DNA of 64,000 bases from positions 79,488 through 143,487 of the forward strand of contig CAJTZN010000001.1 in assembly GCA_910584065.1 (NCBI GenBank). The letters run 5' to 3'. The notes beneath the pieces are model-generated. The model ran no database searches, was not told where the DNA came from, and worked only from the letters and a program-made list of their open reading frames with translations. The stretch's first letter is position 1; every line of letters starts with the position of its first letter. This DNA is from an uncultured Eubacterium sp. GTDB lineage: Bacteria > Bacillota > Clostridia > Lachnospirales > Lachnospiraceae. A program made the translations under genes and the position numbers. Of this stretch, positions 7,885 to 17,627 are shown one piece after another.

Positions 7885-9921
7885 ATGAGAAAGCAGGACA
7901 TCATATTGGGATGCTTTGTTTTGATACCGATTTTATGTATGATCATTCCGGTTCCACTGGTATTGCTGGATATATTGTTCACGGCGAATATCGCCATATC
8001 CATGCTGACGCTGTTCAGTGCGTTGTTTGCCAGAGAGCCGCTTGATATGTCGTCGTTCCCGACGCTGCTGCTTTTGACGACGCTGTTCCGTCTCGCGCTC
8101 AACGTGAGTTCGACGAGAAATATCCTTCTGAGAGGGGAAGCGGGAAATGTCGTCAGCACATTTGGCAATTTCGTGGGCGGAGGTAATCTCGTGGTCGGTG
8201 CCGTTGTGTTCCTGATCCTGATCATCGTTCAGCTCATGGTCATCAATAAAGGTTCCGAGCGTGTATCCGAGGTTACGGCCCGGTTTACACTCGATGCGAT
8301 GCCCGGTAAGCAGATGGCGATCGACGCCGACTTAAATACCGGAGCGATCACCGACGAAGAGGCAAAAGACCGGAGGGAAAAGATCCAGTCGGAATCGGCG
8401 TTTTTCGGCGCCATGGACGGTGCTACCAAATACGTAAAAGGAGACGCCACCGCGGGACTGATCATCACGGTCATCAACTTTATCGGCGGCCTTGCCATCG
8501 GTATCCTGATGAATGGCATGGAAGCGGAGGCGGCCCTGCAGAGCTACTCGATCCTCACGATCGGTGACGGGCTCACGAGCCAGATTCCGTCGCTCATGAT
8601 CTCGCTGGCGACCGGTGTCCTCGTGACGAAAGGGTCGAAGGAGGCGGACATCGGCGGTATTTTGCAGAAACAATTGCTCAGTACGCCGAAGGTGCTTATG
8701 ATCGTCGGCTTCGCGCTGATCGGACTCGGCTTGTTCACGCCGATGAATATTGTTATCTTTTGTGGTTATGGCGTCTTCTTCATCGTAGTGTCACGTATGA
8801 TCATGAATGAACTGGAGATGGAGGAGACCGATATGGAAGTGAGTGAAGAGGAAGAGTCGGCGGAGGAGATAAGACGGCCGGAAAATGTCACTTCCCTTCT
8901 GAAAGTGGACTCGATCGAATTGGAATTTGGCTACGGTATCATTCCGCTGGCCGATGTCAACCAGGGCGGCGACCTTCTCGACCGAGTCGTTATGATCCGA
9001 AGACAGATCGCGCTGGAACTTGGCTGCGTCGTGCCGATGATCCGTCTGCGCGATAACATACAGCTGAACCCGAACCAGTACGTCATAAAGATCAAGGGAG
9101 TACCTGTCAGCGAGGGAGAGATTCTCTTCGATCACTATATGGCGATGAACCCGGGATATGTCGAGGAAGAACTCACCGGTATCCCGACGTTTGAGCCGTC
9201 GTTCCATCTGCCGGCGATCTGGATCACCGAGGGGCAGCGCGAGCGTGCCGAGTCGCTGGGGTATACGGTTGTAGATCCGCCGTCGATCATCGCCACGCAT
9301 CTGATGGAGATCATCCGCAGCAACCTGCATGAACTGCTGACGAGACAGGATGTACAGAATCTGATCGACAATGTGAAAGAGGCGAATGAGACGCTGATCT
9401 CCGAACTTGTGCCGAAGATGCTCAGTGTCGGCGAGATTCAGAAAGTACTGCAGAACCTTCTGATGGAGGGTATTTCGATCCGCGATCTGATCACGATATT
9501 TGAAACGCTGGCAGACTATGCGCCGACGACGCATGACGCGGATATCTTGACCGAATACGCGAGACAGAATCTCAAACGGGCGATTTCGAATAAATATTTT
9601 ACGCAGAACGAGGCTACGAGCGTGATCACGCTTGACCCGAAGGTGGAGCAGGAGATCATGAACGCCGTGAAACAGACGGAGCAGGGTTCTTATCTGGCCA
9701 TTGATCCGGATTACTCCGCCCGGCTTATGGAATCCCTGCAGGAAGAGAGCGGAAAGCTCGAAGAACTTGGCCGGACGCAGATCATTATTACATCGCCGAT
9801 CGTGAGGATGTATTTTAAGCACCTGACGATGGAGCAGTTTAAAAACCTGCATGTATTGTCTTATAATGAGATTGATTCAGACGTAGAACTTCAATCAGTT
9901 GGGATGGTGACGGTAGAATGA
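7885..9921 (+). CDS. flhA: Flagellar export apparatus protein FlhA
   Basis: FlhA is the large export-gate component that docks chaperone-substrate complexes. The 678 residues have about eight transmembrane helices in the first 310 residues, the conserved cytoplasmic loop with RFTLDAMPGKQMAIDADLN, and the C-terminal docking domain. The start is supported by GGAGGTG seven bases upstream. The last bases overlap the flhF ATG (ATGA). Confidence 0.97.
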   Translation: MRKQDIILGCFVLIPILCMIIPVPLVLLDILFTANIAISMLTLFSALFAREPLDMSSFPTLLLLTTLFRLALNVSSTRNILLRGEAGNVVSTFGNFVGGGNLVVGAVVFLILIIVQLMVINKGSERVSEVTARFTLDAMPGKQMAIDADLNTGAITDEEAKDRREKIQSESAFFGAMDGATKYVKGDATAGLIITVINFIGGLAIGILMNGMEAEAALQSYSILTIGDGLTSQIPSLMISLATGVLVTKGSKEADIGGILQKQLLSTPKVLMIVGFALIGLGLFTPMNIVIFCGYGVFFIVVSRMIMNELEMEETDMEVSEEEESAEEIRRPENVTSLLKVDSIELEFGYGIIPLADVNQGGDLLDRVVMIRRQIALELGCVVPMIRLRDNIQLNPNQYVIKIKGVPVSEGEILFDHYMAMNPGYVEEELTGIPTFEPSFHLPAIWITEGQRERAESLGYTVVDPPSIIATHLMEIIRSNLHELLTRQDVQNLIDNVKEANETLISELVPKMLSVGEIQKVLQNLLMEGISIRDLITIFETLADYAPTTHDADILTEYARQNLKRAISNKYFTQNEATSVITLDPKVEQEIMNAVKQTEQGSYLAIDPDYSARLMESLQEESGKLEELGRTQIIITSPIVRMYFKHLTMEQFKNLHVLSYNEIDSDVELQSVGMVTVE

Positions 9922-11189
9922 TCATTAAGAAATTTTTGGCGAAAACGGAAAAAGAAGCGATCGAGATGGCAAAGGAGGAGCTCGGGCCGGGCGCCATTGT
10001 CATGAATATAAAAAAGGTCCAGCCGAAAGGGCTTTCCCGGCTTTTTGTCAAGGGAAAGGTCGAGGTGACAGCCGCGCTGGATGAAAATATCGTTTACGAT
10101 GCGGAGAGCGGGGACAGGGAAGCGAAGGATCCCGAGCGCGCGGGGGCGAGGCTGGATCTGACCGCCCCGAAATTTGTGCCCGATATCGTGGCAGATGAAC
10201 ATGCGGAAGTACAAAACGAGGATGCAAAAAATGTAGCCGTTATCGAAGAAAAACTGAACAGCCTGCAGAAAATGATCGAAAAACAGATTTCGGAAAAAGT
10301 AGAGGAAGAGAAAAAGCACGCGGCAGAAGAGAAGGATGAAAAAGCTCCTGACGGGCCGGAACAGCAGGAAGCGGAGTCCAAGGAAAAGAACAAGGCGGAC
10401 GCGTGCAAGGATCTGATCCGCAAACAGATGATACAGAGTGAGGTGGAATCCCCGATCGTTGACCAGCTGATGGGAGAGATCGACCGTTCGCTGCCGAAGG
10501 ACGCGGCGCTGGATCAGATTTTAGGAGCAATCTATCAGAAGATCATTCTTATGACCGGGCAGCCGTATCTGTTGGAGGATGTGGAGGAATCGGGCGCGAA
10601 ATACGTGTTCTTACTTGGTTCTACCGGTGTAGGAAAAACGACTACGATCGCAAAGATAGCTTCGAAGCTGAAGCTGGAGAAGAAAATGAATATTGCTCTC
10701 GTGACGGCGGACACGTACCGGATCGCCGCAGTTGAGCAGCTGAAAACTTACGCCAATATTTTAAGCGTACCACTCAGCGTCGTGTACCGCCCGGAGGAAC
10801 TGGGAGAGATGCTGGAGGAACTGGAACAGTATGATCTGTGCCTGATCGATACGGCGGGCTGTTCCCATAAAAATAAAGAGCAGCTTGACGAATTGTCCCG
10901 TCTGCTCGAGCAGGTTCCGATCTCGAAACGGGAAGTATACCTTGTGCTGAACGCGGCCACGAAATGCAGCGACTTAAAACAGATTTCGGACGTTTACTCC
11001 AAAATTACGGATTACAGCCTGATCTTTACGAAATTAGATGAGACTTCTTCGGCTGGGATCATGCTGAATATGCGGATGCACACGAACCGGCCGCTGTCTT
11101 ATGTGACTTGGGGGCAAAATGTTCCCGATGATATCGGCAAGGTGGATGCCCAGAAGATCGCGAAGAAATTATTAGGAGGGAAGTCGTAG
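9918..11189 (+). CDS. flhF: Flagellar biosynthesis regulator FlhF (SRP-like GTPase)
   Basis: FlhF is an SRP-family GTPase that sets where flagella are built. It has an N-terminal basic domain, a long charged, partly coiled-coil segment (about 60-165), then the NG GTPase domain with the P-loop GSTGVGKTTT starting at residue 234, the DTYRIAAVEQLKTYA motif, LIDTAGCSHK and the TKLDE specificity motif. The 423-residue length is typical. It overlaps flhA by four bases and flhG by three. Confidence 0.95.
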   Translation: MIIKKFLAKTEKEAIEMAKEELGPGAIVMNIKKVQPKGLSRLFVKGKVEVTAALDENIVYDAESGDREAKDPERAGARLDLTAPKFVPDIVADEHAEVQNEDAKNVAVIEEKLNSLQKMIEKQISEKVEEEKKHAAEEKDEKAPDGPEQQEAESKEKNKADACKDLIRKQMIQSEVESPIVDQLMGEIDRSLPKDAALDQILGAIYQKIILMTGQPYLLEDVEESGAKYVFLLGSTGVGKTTTIAKIASKLKLEKKMNIALVTADTYRIAAVEQLKTYANILSVPLSVVYRPEELGEMLEELEQYDLCLIDTAGCSHKNKEQLDELSRLLEQVPISKREVYLVLNAATKCSDLKQISDVYSKITDYSLIFTKLDETSSAGIMLNMRMHTNRPLSYVTWGQNVPDDIGKVDAQKIAKKLLGGKS

Positions 11190-12076
11190 TGGATCAGGCG
11201 GAACGATTGAGGAAAATGATCAGAAATAATGACTTGCAGCCCGTTTCGCAGAGAAACGCGAAAGTTATTGCGGTGACGAGCGGGAAAGGCGGCGTTGGCA
11301 AGAGCAGCCTGACCGTGAATCTGGCCGTGCAGCTGAGCCGTCTGGGAAAGCGAGTTCTCATCTTCGACGCCGACTTCGGTCTGGCAAACATCGAAATCAT
11401 GCTTGGCATCCGTCCCAGTTATACGCTGGCGGATCTGATGTACCGCGGGAAAACGGTGCGGGATATCGTGACCGACGGGCCGGAAGATATTGGCTTTATT
11501 TCTGGCGGTTCCGGAATCCACGAATTGGCGAACCTTACGCGGGAGCAGGTATTTTCCCTTATCCGGAAATTAGATGACCTCGACCGGGCGGCAGATGTCA
11601 TTATCGTAGATACAGGAGCGGGCGTCAACGATACGGTTTTGGATTTTGTGGCGGCCAGCGATGAAATCCTTCTCGTAGCCACGCCGGAACCAACCTCGAT
11701 CACTGACGCGTACGCGCTGATGAAACTGTTAAACCGGAAAGCGGCCTACCAGCCGAACCATACTGTCGTCAAAATGGTGGCGAACCAGGTGCGGGAGGAA
11801 TGGGAGGCAGCGGAACTTTTTGAGAAACTTGGCGTGGTGGCGAGAAAATTTTTGGATATTGAAGTGGAATTTTTAGGAACAGTGCCATATGATAGGAATA
11901 TGCAGCAGGCGGTGATGCGTCAGGCGCCTGTCAGCATCAGCAATCCGTCGTCGGACAGTGCCAAAGCGGTGAAGCGCATCGCGTTATCGCTGGATGATCA
12001 GCCGGCGGAGGAGGAAAAACATGTGGGGATCGCGAAATTATTTTCCAGTGTGATCCGCATGAAGTTTATGAAGTGA
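11189..12076 (+). CDS. flhG: Flagellar number regulator FlhG (MinD-like ATPase)
   Basis: This 295-residue MinD/ParA-type ATPase has a deviant Walker A motif GKGGVGKS at 32-39, switch motif IVDTGAGV and the FDADFGLANIEIM pattern. FlhG works with FlhF to limit flagellar number and stimulates FlhF GTPase through its N-terminal residues; the LRKMIRNN segment is in the expected place. The start is GTG, overlapping the flhF TAG. A GGAGGG sequence lies seven bases upstream inside flhF. Confidence 0.93.
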   Translation: MDQAERLRKMIRNNDLQPVSQRNAKVIAVTSGKGGVGKSSLTVNLAVQLSRLGKRVLIFDADFGLANIEIMLGIRPSYTLADLMYRGKTVRDIVTDGPEDIGFISGGSGIHELANLTREQVFSLIRKLDDLDRAADVIIVDTGAGVNDTVLDFVAASDEILLVATPEPTSITDAYALMKLLNRKAAYQPNHTVVKMVANQVREEWEAAELFEKLGVVARKFLDIEVEFLGTVPYDRNMQQAVMRQAPVSISNPSSDSAKAVKRIALSLDDQPAEEEKHVGIAKLFSSVIRMKFMK

Positions 12077-12120
12077 TCCCCGGATGCGGGAATGTTTGAT
12101 AGCAGATAGGAGAGGAATGG

Positions 12121-12957
12121 ATGCAGAAAAGGGTTATTAACATAGGTGATCGGATAGACATGACGCATGTGAAGAGCGCGGTGCGGAGAAAACTGTCTGA
12201 AAATACATATGTGAGCAGTATACTGGATTATGACGGAAAAAGGGCGCTCCGCATTTCCGCGCCGATGTTTGAGAGCCGCCTCATTCCCGTGCAGGTCGGG
12301 GATGAGTATGAATTTTGTATTTACACGTCTACGGAACTCTACAAGACGAAGGCGAGGATCGTGCGGCGTTTCCGCGAGGGAAAGGTTTTTGTCGTGGATG
12401 TTGAAATGCTCACCCCGCTGGAGAAGTTCCAGCGCCGGCAGTTTTTTCGTCTGGACTGTACGATCAAGATGCGCTACCGCATCATTTCGGATGAGGAAAA
12501 GGCGCTTCGTGATTTTATCCGTACGCATGAGTTTGAAGACGCCGAGACGATGGAGATGTATCTCACGAAGCTGGAAAGTTACCTGGGAGACTGGGACAGG
12601 GGCATGCTTACGGATATCAGCGGCGGCGGCGTGAGATTCCAGTGCAGTAAGAGAATAGAACCGAACCGTATCGTGGAAGTATCGTTTCCCCTTAAGTTTG
12701 AGGAGAGAACGGTTTCTTTTTGTTGTATGGCGAAAGTTGTTGCCGTGGCGGATATTTCCTTTGAAGGGATGAGCGAGATCGAGCTGCGGTGCGAGTTTTA
12801 TGAGATTGAAAAAGAAAAACAGGAACTTGTCGTAAAGTATGTGTTTGAGGAACAGCGAAGAAGGATCAAGAACCGGTGGGGATGGCAGCAGGAAACACAA
12901 CAGGTGATGCTACAGGAAACACAGCAGGAGATGCAGCAGGAAGAGAAAGAAGATTGA
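12121..12957 (+). CDS. PilZ-domain c-di-GMP effector, YcgR-like flagellar brake
   Basis: The 278 residues show a YcgR_2/PilZN-type N-terminal domain and a C-terminal PilZ domain. The c-di-GMP-binding RxxxR is seen as FQRRQFFRLDC and the second motif as LTDISGGGVRF. The C-terminal tail is Gln/Glu-rich (repeated ETQQ units). Such proteins slow the motor or alter its bias when c-di-GMP rises. The gene sits between flhG and cheB in the motility operon, which fits a direct role on the flagellum. The molecular partner cannot be read from sequence. Confidence 0.88.
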   Translation: MQKRVINIGDRIDMTHVKSAVRRKLSENTYVSSILDYDGKRALRISAPMFESRLIPVQVGDEYEFCIYTSTELYKTKARIVRRFREGKVFVVDVEMLTPLEKFQRRQFFRLDCTIKMRYRIISDEEKALRDFIRTHEFEDAETMEMYLTKLESYLGDWDRGMLTDISGGGVRFQCSKRIEPNRIVEVSFPLKFEERTVSFCCMAKVVAVADISFEGMSEIELRCEFYEIEKEKQELVVKYVFEEQRRRIKNRWGWQQETQQVMLQETQQEMQQEEKED

Positions 12958-12981
12958 GAGAAAGGACTTATTTTTCCCATC

Positions 12982-14040
12982 ATGAAAAAAATTTTGTTAA
13001 TTGATGACTCTGCACTTATGAGAAACATGATGTCTGCTATAATAGAAAAAGAATCTGGTGTATGTGTTGCGGATACTGCCGAAAATGGTTATGTGGCCAT
13101 ACAGCTTCTGAAAGAGGGAAATCAGTACGATCTGATTTTGCTCGATATCAATATGCCGAAATTGAACGGGGTCGGTTTTTTGGAGTATCTGAACCGGTGC
13201 GAGTACAAAGTGCCGGTGTTGATCGTGAGTTCGATCGCCAGTCAGAGTACGGCAGAGACATTGCGGGCATTGGAATTAGGGGCCTATGATTTTGTGAAGA
13301 AACCGGGAGGGCCGAACGGACGGGTGGAGTTTGCCAACCAGCTCCGTGAAAAGATTCAGTGCGCGTTTCGTCTGAACCATCCGTTGAATGGCCAGCAGAA
13401 GCGTCCGATGCAGACCAGATCCGCGACGAAGAAAGATAGAGGTACGATACTGTCCGGGGATGTGCGCGATAAGCTGATCTTTATTGCCTCTTCCACGGGC
13501 GGACCCAAGGCGCTCCAGTCTGTGATCCCTTTGATACCTGAGAATGTCGGGTGTCCGGTCGTCGTCGTGCAGCATATGCCGGAAGGTTTTACCGGATCGC
13601 TGGCGGACCGGCTCAATGAGATGAGTCCGTGCAGGGTGATGGAAGCGGCGGACGGGGTTGTTTTGGAAAATAATATTGTTTATGTGGCGAAAGGGGGAAA
13701 CCAGCTGCGTCTGGAAACCGTCGGAAGTAAGGGACACCGGCTTGCGGTGAGCAAGGAACCGGCGCGGAACGGACTTCGTCCGTGTGCGGATATATTTCTG
13801 GAATCCCTGATGGAGTCGGGATATAAAAAGATCATCTGCGCGGTGCTGACCGGCATGGGGAGCGACGCGACGAAGGGACTGCTGCAGTTGAGACAGGTAA
13901 AAGACGTCTACACGGTGGGCCAGAGCAAGGAGACGTGCGTGGTGTATGGTATGCCGCGCTCCGTAGCCCAGGCAGGCGTGGTCGATGTTGTCGCAGACCT
14001 GGCGGACGTGGCAGACTTGTTAGTGAAAAGGGTAAGATAG
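12982..14040 (+). CDS. cheB: Chemotaxis protein-glutamate methylesterase CheB
   Basis: CheB removes methyl groups from receptors and deamidates glutamines during adaptation. The receiver domain has phospho-acceptor D55 (LLDINMPK), followed by a linker and the methylesterase domain with catalytic Ser in ASSTGG (residue 171), His198 in QHMPEGFTG and Asp in GMGSDATKG. All three catalytic residues are present. No cheR methyltransferase occurs in this window. Confidence 0.95.
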   Translation: MKKILLIDDSALMRNMMSAIIEKESGVCVADTAENGYVAIQLLKEGNQYDLILLDINMPKLNGVGFLEYLNRCEYKVPVLIVSSIASQSTAETLRALELGAYDFVKKPGGPNGRVEFANQLREKIQCAFRLNHPLNGQQKRPMQTRSATKKDRGTILSGDVRDKLIFIASSTGGPKALQSVIPLIPENVGCPVVVVQHMPEGFTGSLADRLNEMSPCRVMEAADGVVLENNIVYVAKGGNQLRLETVGSKGHRLAVSKEPARNGLRPCADIFLESLMESGYKKIICAVLTGMGSDATKGLLQLRQVKDVYTVGQSKETCVVYGMPRSVAQAGVVDVVADLADVADLLVKRVR

Positions 14041-14065
14041 GAATACTATAGAATGGAGGATAAGG

Positions 14066-16171
14066 ATGGATACCAGTCAATACTTAGAACTATTTATCGA
14101 TGAAACAAAAGAACATTTACAGAGTTTGAACGAACACATACTGGACCTTGAAAAGGATCCGGAAAATGACGATACGATCAACGAGATCTTCCGCGCCGCC
14201 CATACGCTGAAAGGTATGGCGGGCACGATGGGGTTTGCAAGGATGCAGCGGCTGACGCATGATCTGGAAAATGTATTCCAGGAAATCCGCAACGGCAATA
14301 TGAAAGCCAATGCGAAGCTGGTCGATATTATGTTTCGCGGCCTGGATGCCCTGGAGTCGTATCTTGACGTCATCCTGCAGACGGGAAGTGAAGGTACGGA
14401 GGATAATGAGGATATCATCCATGACCTGAATGAGGTGATCGAGGAGGAGACAGACGGCGGCGGGGAAAAGAAAGAAGCAGGTGCGCCAAAAGTTGAAAAA
14501 TCATCCTCTTCCGGGTCGGATTCCCAGAAGTGGGAAAATAAATTCGAGAGGATTCCGGTTTCCGAGTACGAGATTGGCTCGATGGAAAAGGCGAAAAAGG
14601 ACGGGCAAAACGTATTCGGCGTCACGGTATACCTCCAGGAGTCGTGTGTTTTGAAAGCGGCGCGGGCCTTTTTGGTATTTAAGGCCGTGGAGAGTAAGGG
14701 AGAGTTGATCAAGTCGCTCCCGACGACCGAGCAGATCGAGGATGAAGAGTTTGATCTGGATTTCAGCTGGATCCTGGCGACGGAAGAGAGCAAGGAAGAA
14801 GTCAAAAAGCTGATCATGAGCGTGTCCGAGATCGCGGCGGTCTGTGTGGAAGACTTCCAGTACGAGGTGGGGGACCTGCCGAAGGAAGAAAAGAAAGAAG
14901 AGTCGCCGAAAAAGGCGCCGGAGAAAGCTGAGCCGAAAAAGGCTGCCCAGACACCGCCCGCAGCGGCGGGCAAAGGAAAGGTGACGAGCCGGTCCGTTCG
15001 TGTCGATATTGATAAACTGGATGTGCTGATGAACCTTGTGAGCGAGTTGATCATTGCGAAAAATGCGCTCGTATCGGTATCTTCTTCCGACGCGGCGAGA
15101 GAATCCGGCGAGGAGTCGAATGAGGGACGCAGCCAGGCCTTTCATGAGAACATTGAGTATTTGGAGCGCGTGACGACGAACCTGCACGAATCCGTGATGA
15201 AAGTGAGGATGGTGCCGATCGAGAGCGTCGTAAACCGCTTCCCGCGTATGATCCGTGATCTGAACCGCAAACTGGATAAAAAGATGGAACTGTACATGTC
15301 CGGTGAGGATACGGAGTTAGACCGTACCGTGATCGACGAACTCGGCGATCCGCTGATGCATCTGCTCCGAAATTCGGCTGACCACGGACTTGAGAGCAAC
15401 GCGGAACGTGTCCGCTTAGGGAAACCGGAAGTTGGTTCCATTTTCCTGGATGCGTACCAGGATGGAAATAACGTAACGATCGAAGTGCGCGACGACGGCG
15501 CCGGGATCGATACGGAAAAGGTGAAAAACAAAGCGCTGGAGCGTGGGACGATCACGGAGCAGCAGGCAGAAACGATGGGCGACAAGGATTTTATCGATCT
15601 TTTGTTCCGCCCGAGTTTCTCTACGGCAGATCAGATTTCCGATATTTCGGGCCGCGGTGTCGGACTTGACGTCGTGAAGACGAAGATCGAGTCGCTCGGC
15701 GGAAGTATCGAGGCGAGGTCGGTTAAAGGGCAGGGAAGTACGTTTGCGATCCAGCTTCCGCTCACACTGGCGATCATACAGGCGCTTATGGTGGAAGTGG
15801 GGGATGAGAAATACGCGATCCCTCTCGGCAATGTGGACACGATCGAGGATGTGATGCAGAATGAGATCAAGCTTGTTCAGTCCAAAGAAGTCATCCATCT
15901 GCGCGGAAGTGTCATTCCGATCATACGGATGAGCGAAGTTCTTGAGATGGAAGATTATGAGAAGAGCAGCGAAGACGATTCAGAGATCATCGTTGTTGTG
16001 AAAAAGGGTGACCAGAGGATCGGTCTTGCGGTCGATAAGCTTTTGGGACAGCAGGAAACCGTTATCAAGTCGATGGGACGTCATATTACGAATGCGAAAC
16101 TGTTTAGTGGCGCGACGATCTTAGGTGATGGGGAAGTGGCGCTCATACTTGATACGAATACATTAATCTAG
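14066..16171 (+). CDS. cheA: Chemotaxis histidine kinase CheA
   Basis: The 701 residues have the P1 Hpt domain with phosphorylated His46 (RAAHTLKGMAG), a P2 CheY-binding domain (about 175-275), a charged linker, the P3 dimerisation helices (about 310-390), the P4 ATPase with NSADHGLE, DDGAGID and the G-box DISGRGVGLDVVK, and the CheW-like P5 domain. CheA phosphorylates CheY and CheB in response to receptors. All kinase motifs are intact. Confidence 0.97.
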   Translation: MDTSQYLELFIDETKEHLQSLNEHILDLEKDPENDDTINEIFRAAHTLKGMAGTMGFARMQRLTHDLENVFQEIRNGNMKANAKLVDIMFRGLDALESYLDVILQTGSEGTEDNEDIIHDLNEVIEEETDGGGEKKEAGAPKVEKSSSSGSDSQKWENKFERIPVSEYEIGSMEKAKKDGQNVFGVTVYLQESCVLKAARAFLVFKAVESKGELIKSLPTTEQIEDEEFDLDFSWILATEESKEEVKKLIMSVSEIAAVCVEDFQYEVGDLPKEEKKEESPKKAPEKAEPKKAAQTPPAAAGKGKVTSRSVRVDIDKLDVLMNLVSELIIAKNALVSVSSSDAARESGEESNEGRSQAFHENIEYLERVTTNLHESVMKVRMVPIESVVNRFPRMIRDLNRKLDKKMELYMSGEDTELDRTVIDELGDPLMHLLRNSADHGLESNAERVRLGKPEVGSIFLDAYQDGNNVTIEVRDDGAGIDTEKVKNKALERGTITEQQAETMGDKDFIDLLFRPSFSTADQISDISGRGVGLDVVKTKIESLGGSIEARSVKGQGSTFAIQLPLTLAIIQALMVEVGDEKYAIPLGNVDTIEDVMQNEIKLVQSKEVIHLRGSVIPIIRMSEVLEMEDYEKSSEDDSEIIVVVKKGDQRIGLAVDKLLGQQETVIKSMGRHITNAKLFSGATILGDGEVALILDTNTLI

Positions 16172-16186
16172 AAAAGAGGTAAGCCG

Positions 16187-16651
16187 ATGGATGGAATGAT
16201 GAACGAAGCAGTGGTGGATGAAATTCAGTATATAGTGATCCGTATTGGGGATGAACAGTATGGGATCAATATCGGTTATGTTGACAACATCGTGCGCATG
16301 CAGAGGATCACGCGGGTGCCAAAATCCCAGCCCTATTATGTGGGCGTGATCAATCTCCGCGGCGAGGTAGTACCTGTCATGAGCCTTCGCAAACGGTTCG
16401 GGCTGGAGGCGGACGTTTACGCCGGCGCCACGAGGATCATTATTTTGAAACTCGAGGATCAGTCCCTGGTCGGAGTTGTGGTCGACGAGGTCCGCGAAGT
16501 CGTAAATCTTGATCCGAATACGATCGAGACGCCGTCATTTAAGCTGGATGAAAAAAATGCGGCGTATCTTGCCGGCATTGGGAAAAACGGCGATAACCTT
16601 ATTTCTTTGCTGAATATAGAAAATGTGGTGGGAGATACAAAGTCAGTATGA
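16187..16651 (+). CDS. cheW: Chemotaxis coupling protein CheW
   Basis: A single CheW domain of 154 residues links CheA to receptors. Conserved features are IGDEQYGINIGYVDNIVRM, VPKSQPYYVGVINLRGEVVP and DEVREVVNL. An AGAGGT sequence precedes the ATG. It overlaps cheD by four bases (ATGA). Confidence 0.95.
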   Translation: MDGMMNEAVVDEIQYIVIRIGDEQYGINIGYVDNIVRMQRITRVPKSQPYYVGVINLRGEVVPVMSLRKRFGLEADVYAGATRIIILKLEDQSLVGVVVDEVREVVNLDPNTIETPSFKLDEKNAAYLAGIGKNGDNLISLLNIENVVGDTKSV

Positions 16652-17133
16652 GTGAAATAGTACATGTGGGGATGGCAGACTACAAACTCTGCCGTTCCCC
16701 GCAGAAAATATCAACCCTTGGGCTCGGTTCCTGTCTGGGGGTTGTGTTATATGACCGTACAATTAAGATCTGCGGGATGGCTCATGTGATGATGCCGGAC
16801 AGTTCAAGGCTCACGAAAAATTCGAACCGCATGAAATTTGCGGACACGTGTCTCCAGGATATGCTGAACGACCTGCTCCGTGCGGGCGCGCAGCAGTCGC
16901 GCATGATCGCGAAGATCGCGGGCGGGGCGAGGATGTTCATCCACAAATCCAATACCGATTTTTTAAATATCGGAAAGCAGAATGTGGAAGCCGTGCGAAA
17001 AGTACTGGGAGACTGGAATATTCCGATCATTGCCGAGGACGTGGGGAGCAATTACGGGAGGACGATCGAGTTCGATACCGTGACCGGAGAGCTGTTTATC
17101 AAGTCAGTCGGGGTCGGGGATTCTGTCATATGA
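16648..17133 (+). CDS. cheD: Chemoreceptor glutamine deamidase CheD
   Basis: CheD deamidates receptor glutamines and, in Firmicutes, is regulated by CheC-type proteins. The 161-residue protein has the catalytic Cys and His in LGSCLGVVLYD and GMAHVMMP, plus the family motif KIAGGARMF. Since no CheC is encoded nearby, any CheC-type partner would have to be FliY or a gene outside the window. Confidence 0.93.
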   Translation: MSEIVHVGMADYKLCRSPQKISTLGLGSCLGVVLYDRTIKICGMAHVMMPDSSRLTKNSNRMKFADTCLQDMLNDLLRAGAQQSRMIAKIAGGARMFIHKSNTDFLNIGKQNVEAVRKVLGDWNIPIIAEDVGSNYGRTIEFDTVTGELFIKSVGVGDSVI

Positions 17134-17247
17134 CGTTTTGGGATGAGGAACAGGCTACAAAAACGATAGGATAAGCAAAGAAAATAAGAAAGAGCGACAG
17201 AACATGAGTACAGAAAAGTTGGCATTCTGTGCGGAAATGAGGGAAAG

Positions 17248-17586
17248 ATGAAGTATCGATTTATTCCTGCCTTTGTTATGCTGCTGGCAGGACTTGTGTG
17301 TTGTATTATGAGTATTGTCCAGGGATGGCCGGTTACGTATAGTCTCGTTGTACTGGTGATCGTACTCATCCTGTTTTATATCATCGGGCAGATCGCGGCC
17401 CAGGTCGTAGGAAAAGTTGTCGCGGAACATGAGGCTATGGTGAAGGCGGAGCAGGAGCGCAGAGAGGCCGAGGAAGAGGCGAGAAGGCTGGAAGAAGAGG
17501 CGTTGAAGGCGGCTGAGGAACTTAGGGCGAAGGAAGAGAGGGCCGAAGCGGAACAGCAGAACCAGCCGATGGATAGCGACTGGTAA
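17248..17586 (+). CDS. Small membrane protein with C-terminal coiled coil
   Basis: I do not recognise a named family. The 112 residues show two transmembrane helices in the first half (FVMLLAGLVCCIMSIV and SLVVLVIVLILFYIIG) and then a highly charged Glu/Arg/Ala-rich helix of about 50 residues that should form a coiled coil. The ending contains repeated E-E-A heptad-like units. It is expressed with the chemotaxis genes, 114 bases after cheD and 41 before fliA, so a flagellar or chemosensory accessory role is likely but unproven. Confidence 0.75.
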   Translation: MKYRFIPAFVMLLAGLVCCIMSIVQGWPVTYSLVVLVIVLILFYIIGQIAAQVVGKVVAEHEAMVKAEQERREAEEEARRLEEEALKAAEELRAKEERAEAEQQNQPMDSDW

Positions 17587-17627
17587 GACGGTAGCGGACG
17601 GATCAAGGATGCGAGGAAGGGATGTTT

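Noticed and set aside
17130..17251. Two tiny frames (14 and 15 codons) after cheD, each joined to its neighbour by an ATGA overlap
   Set aside because: Neither has a convincing Shine-Dalgarno or recognisable content; short ATGA overlaps are common by chance in this G+C range.
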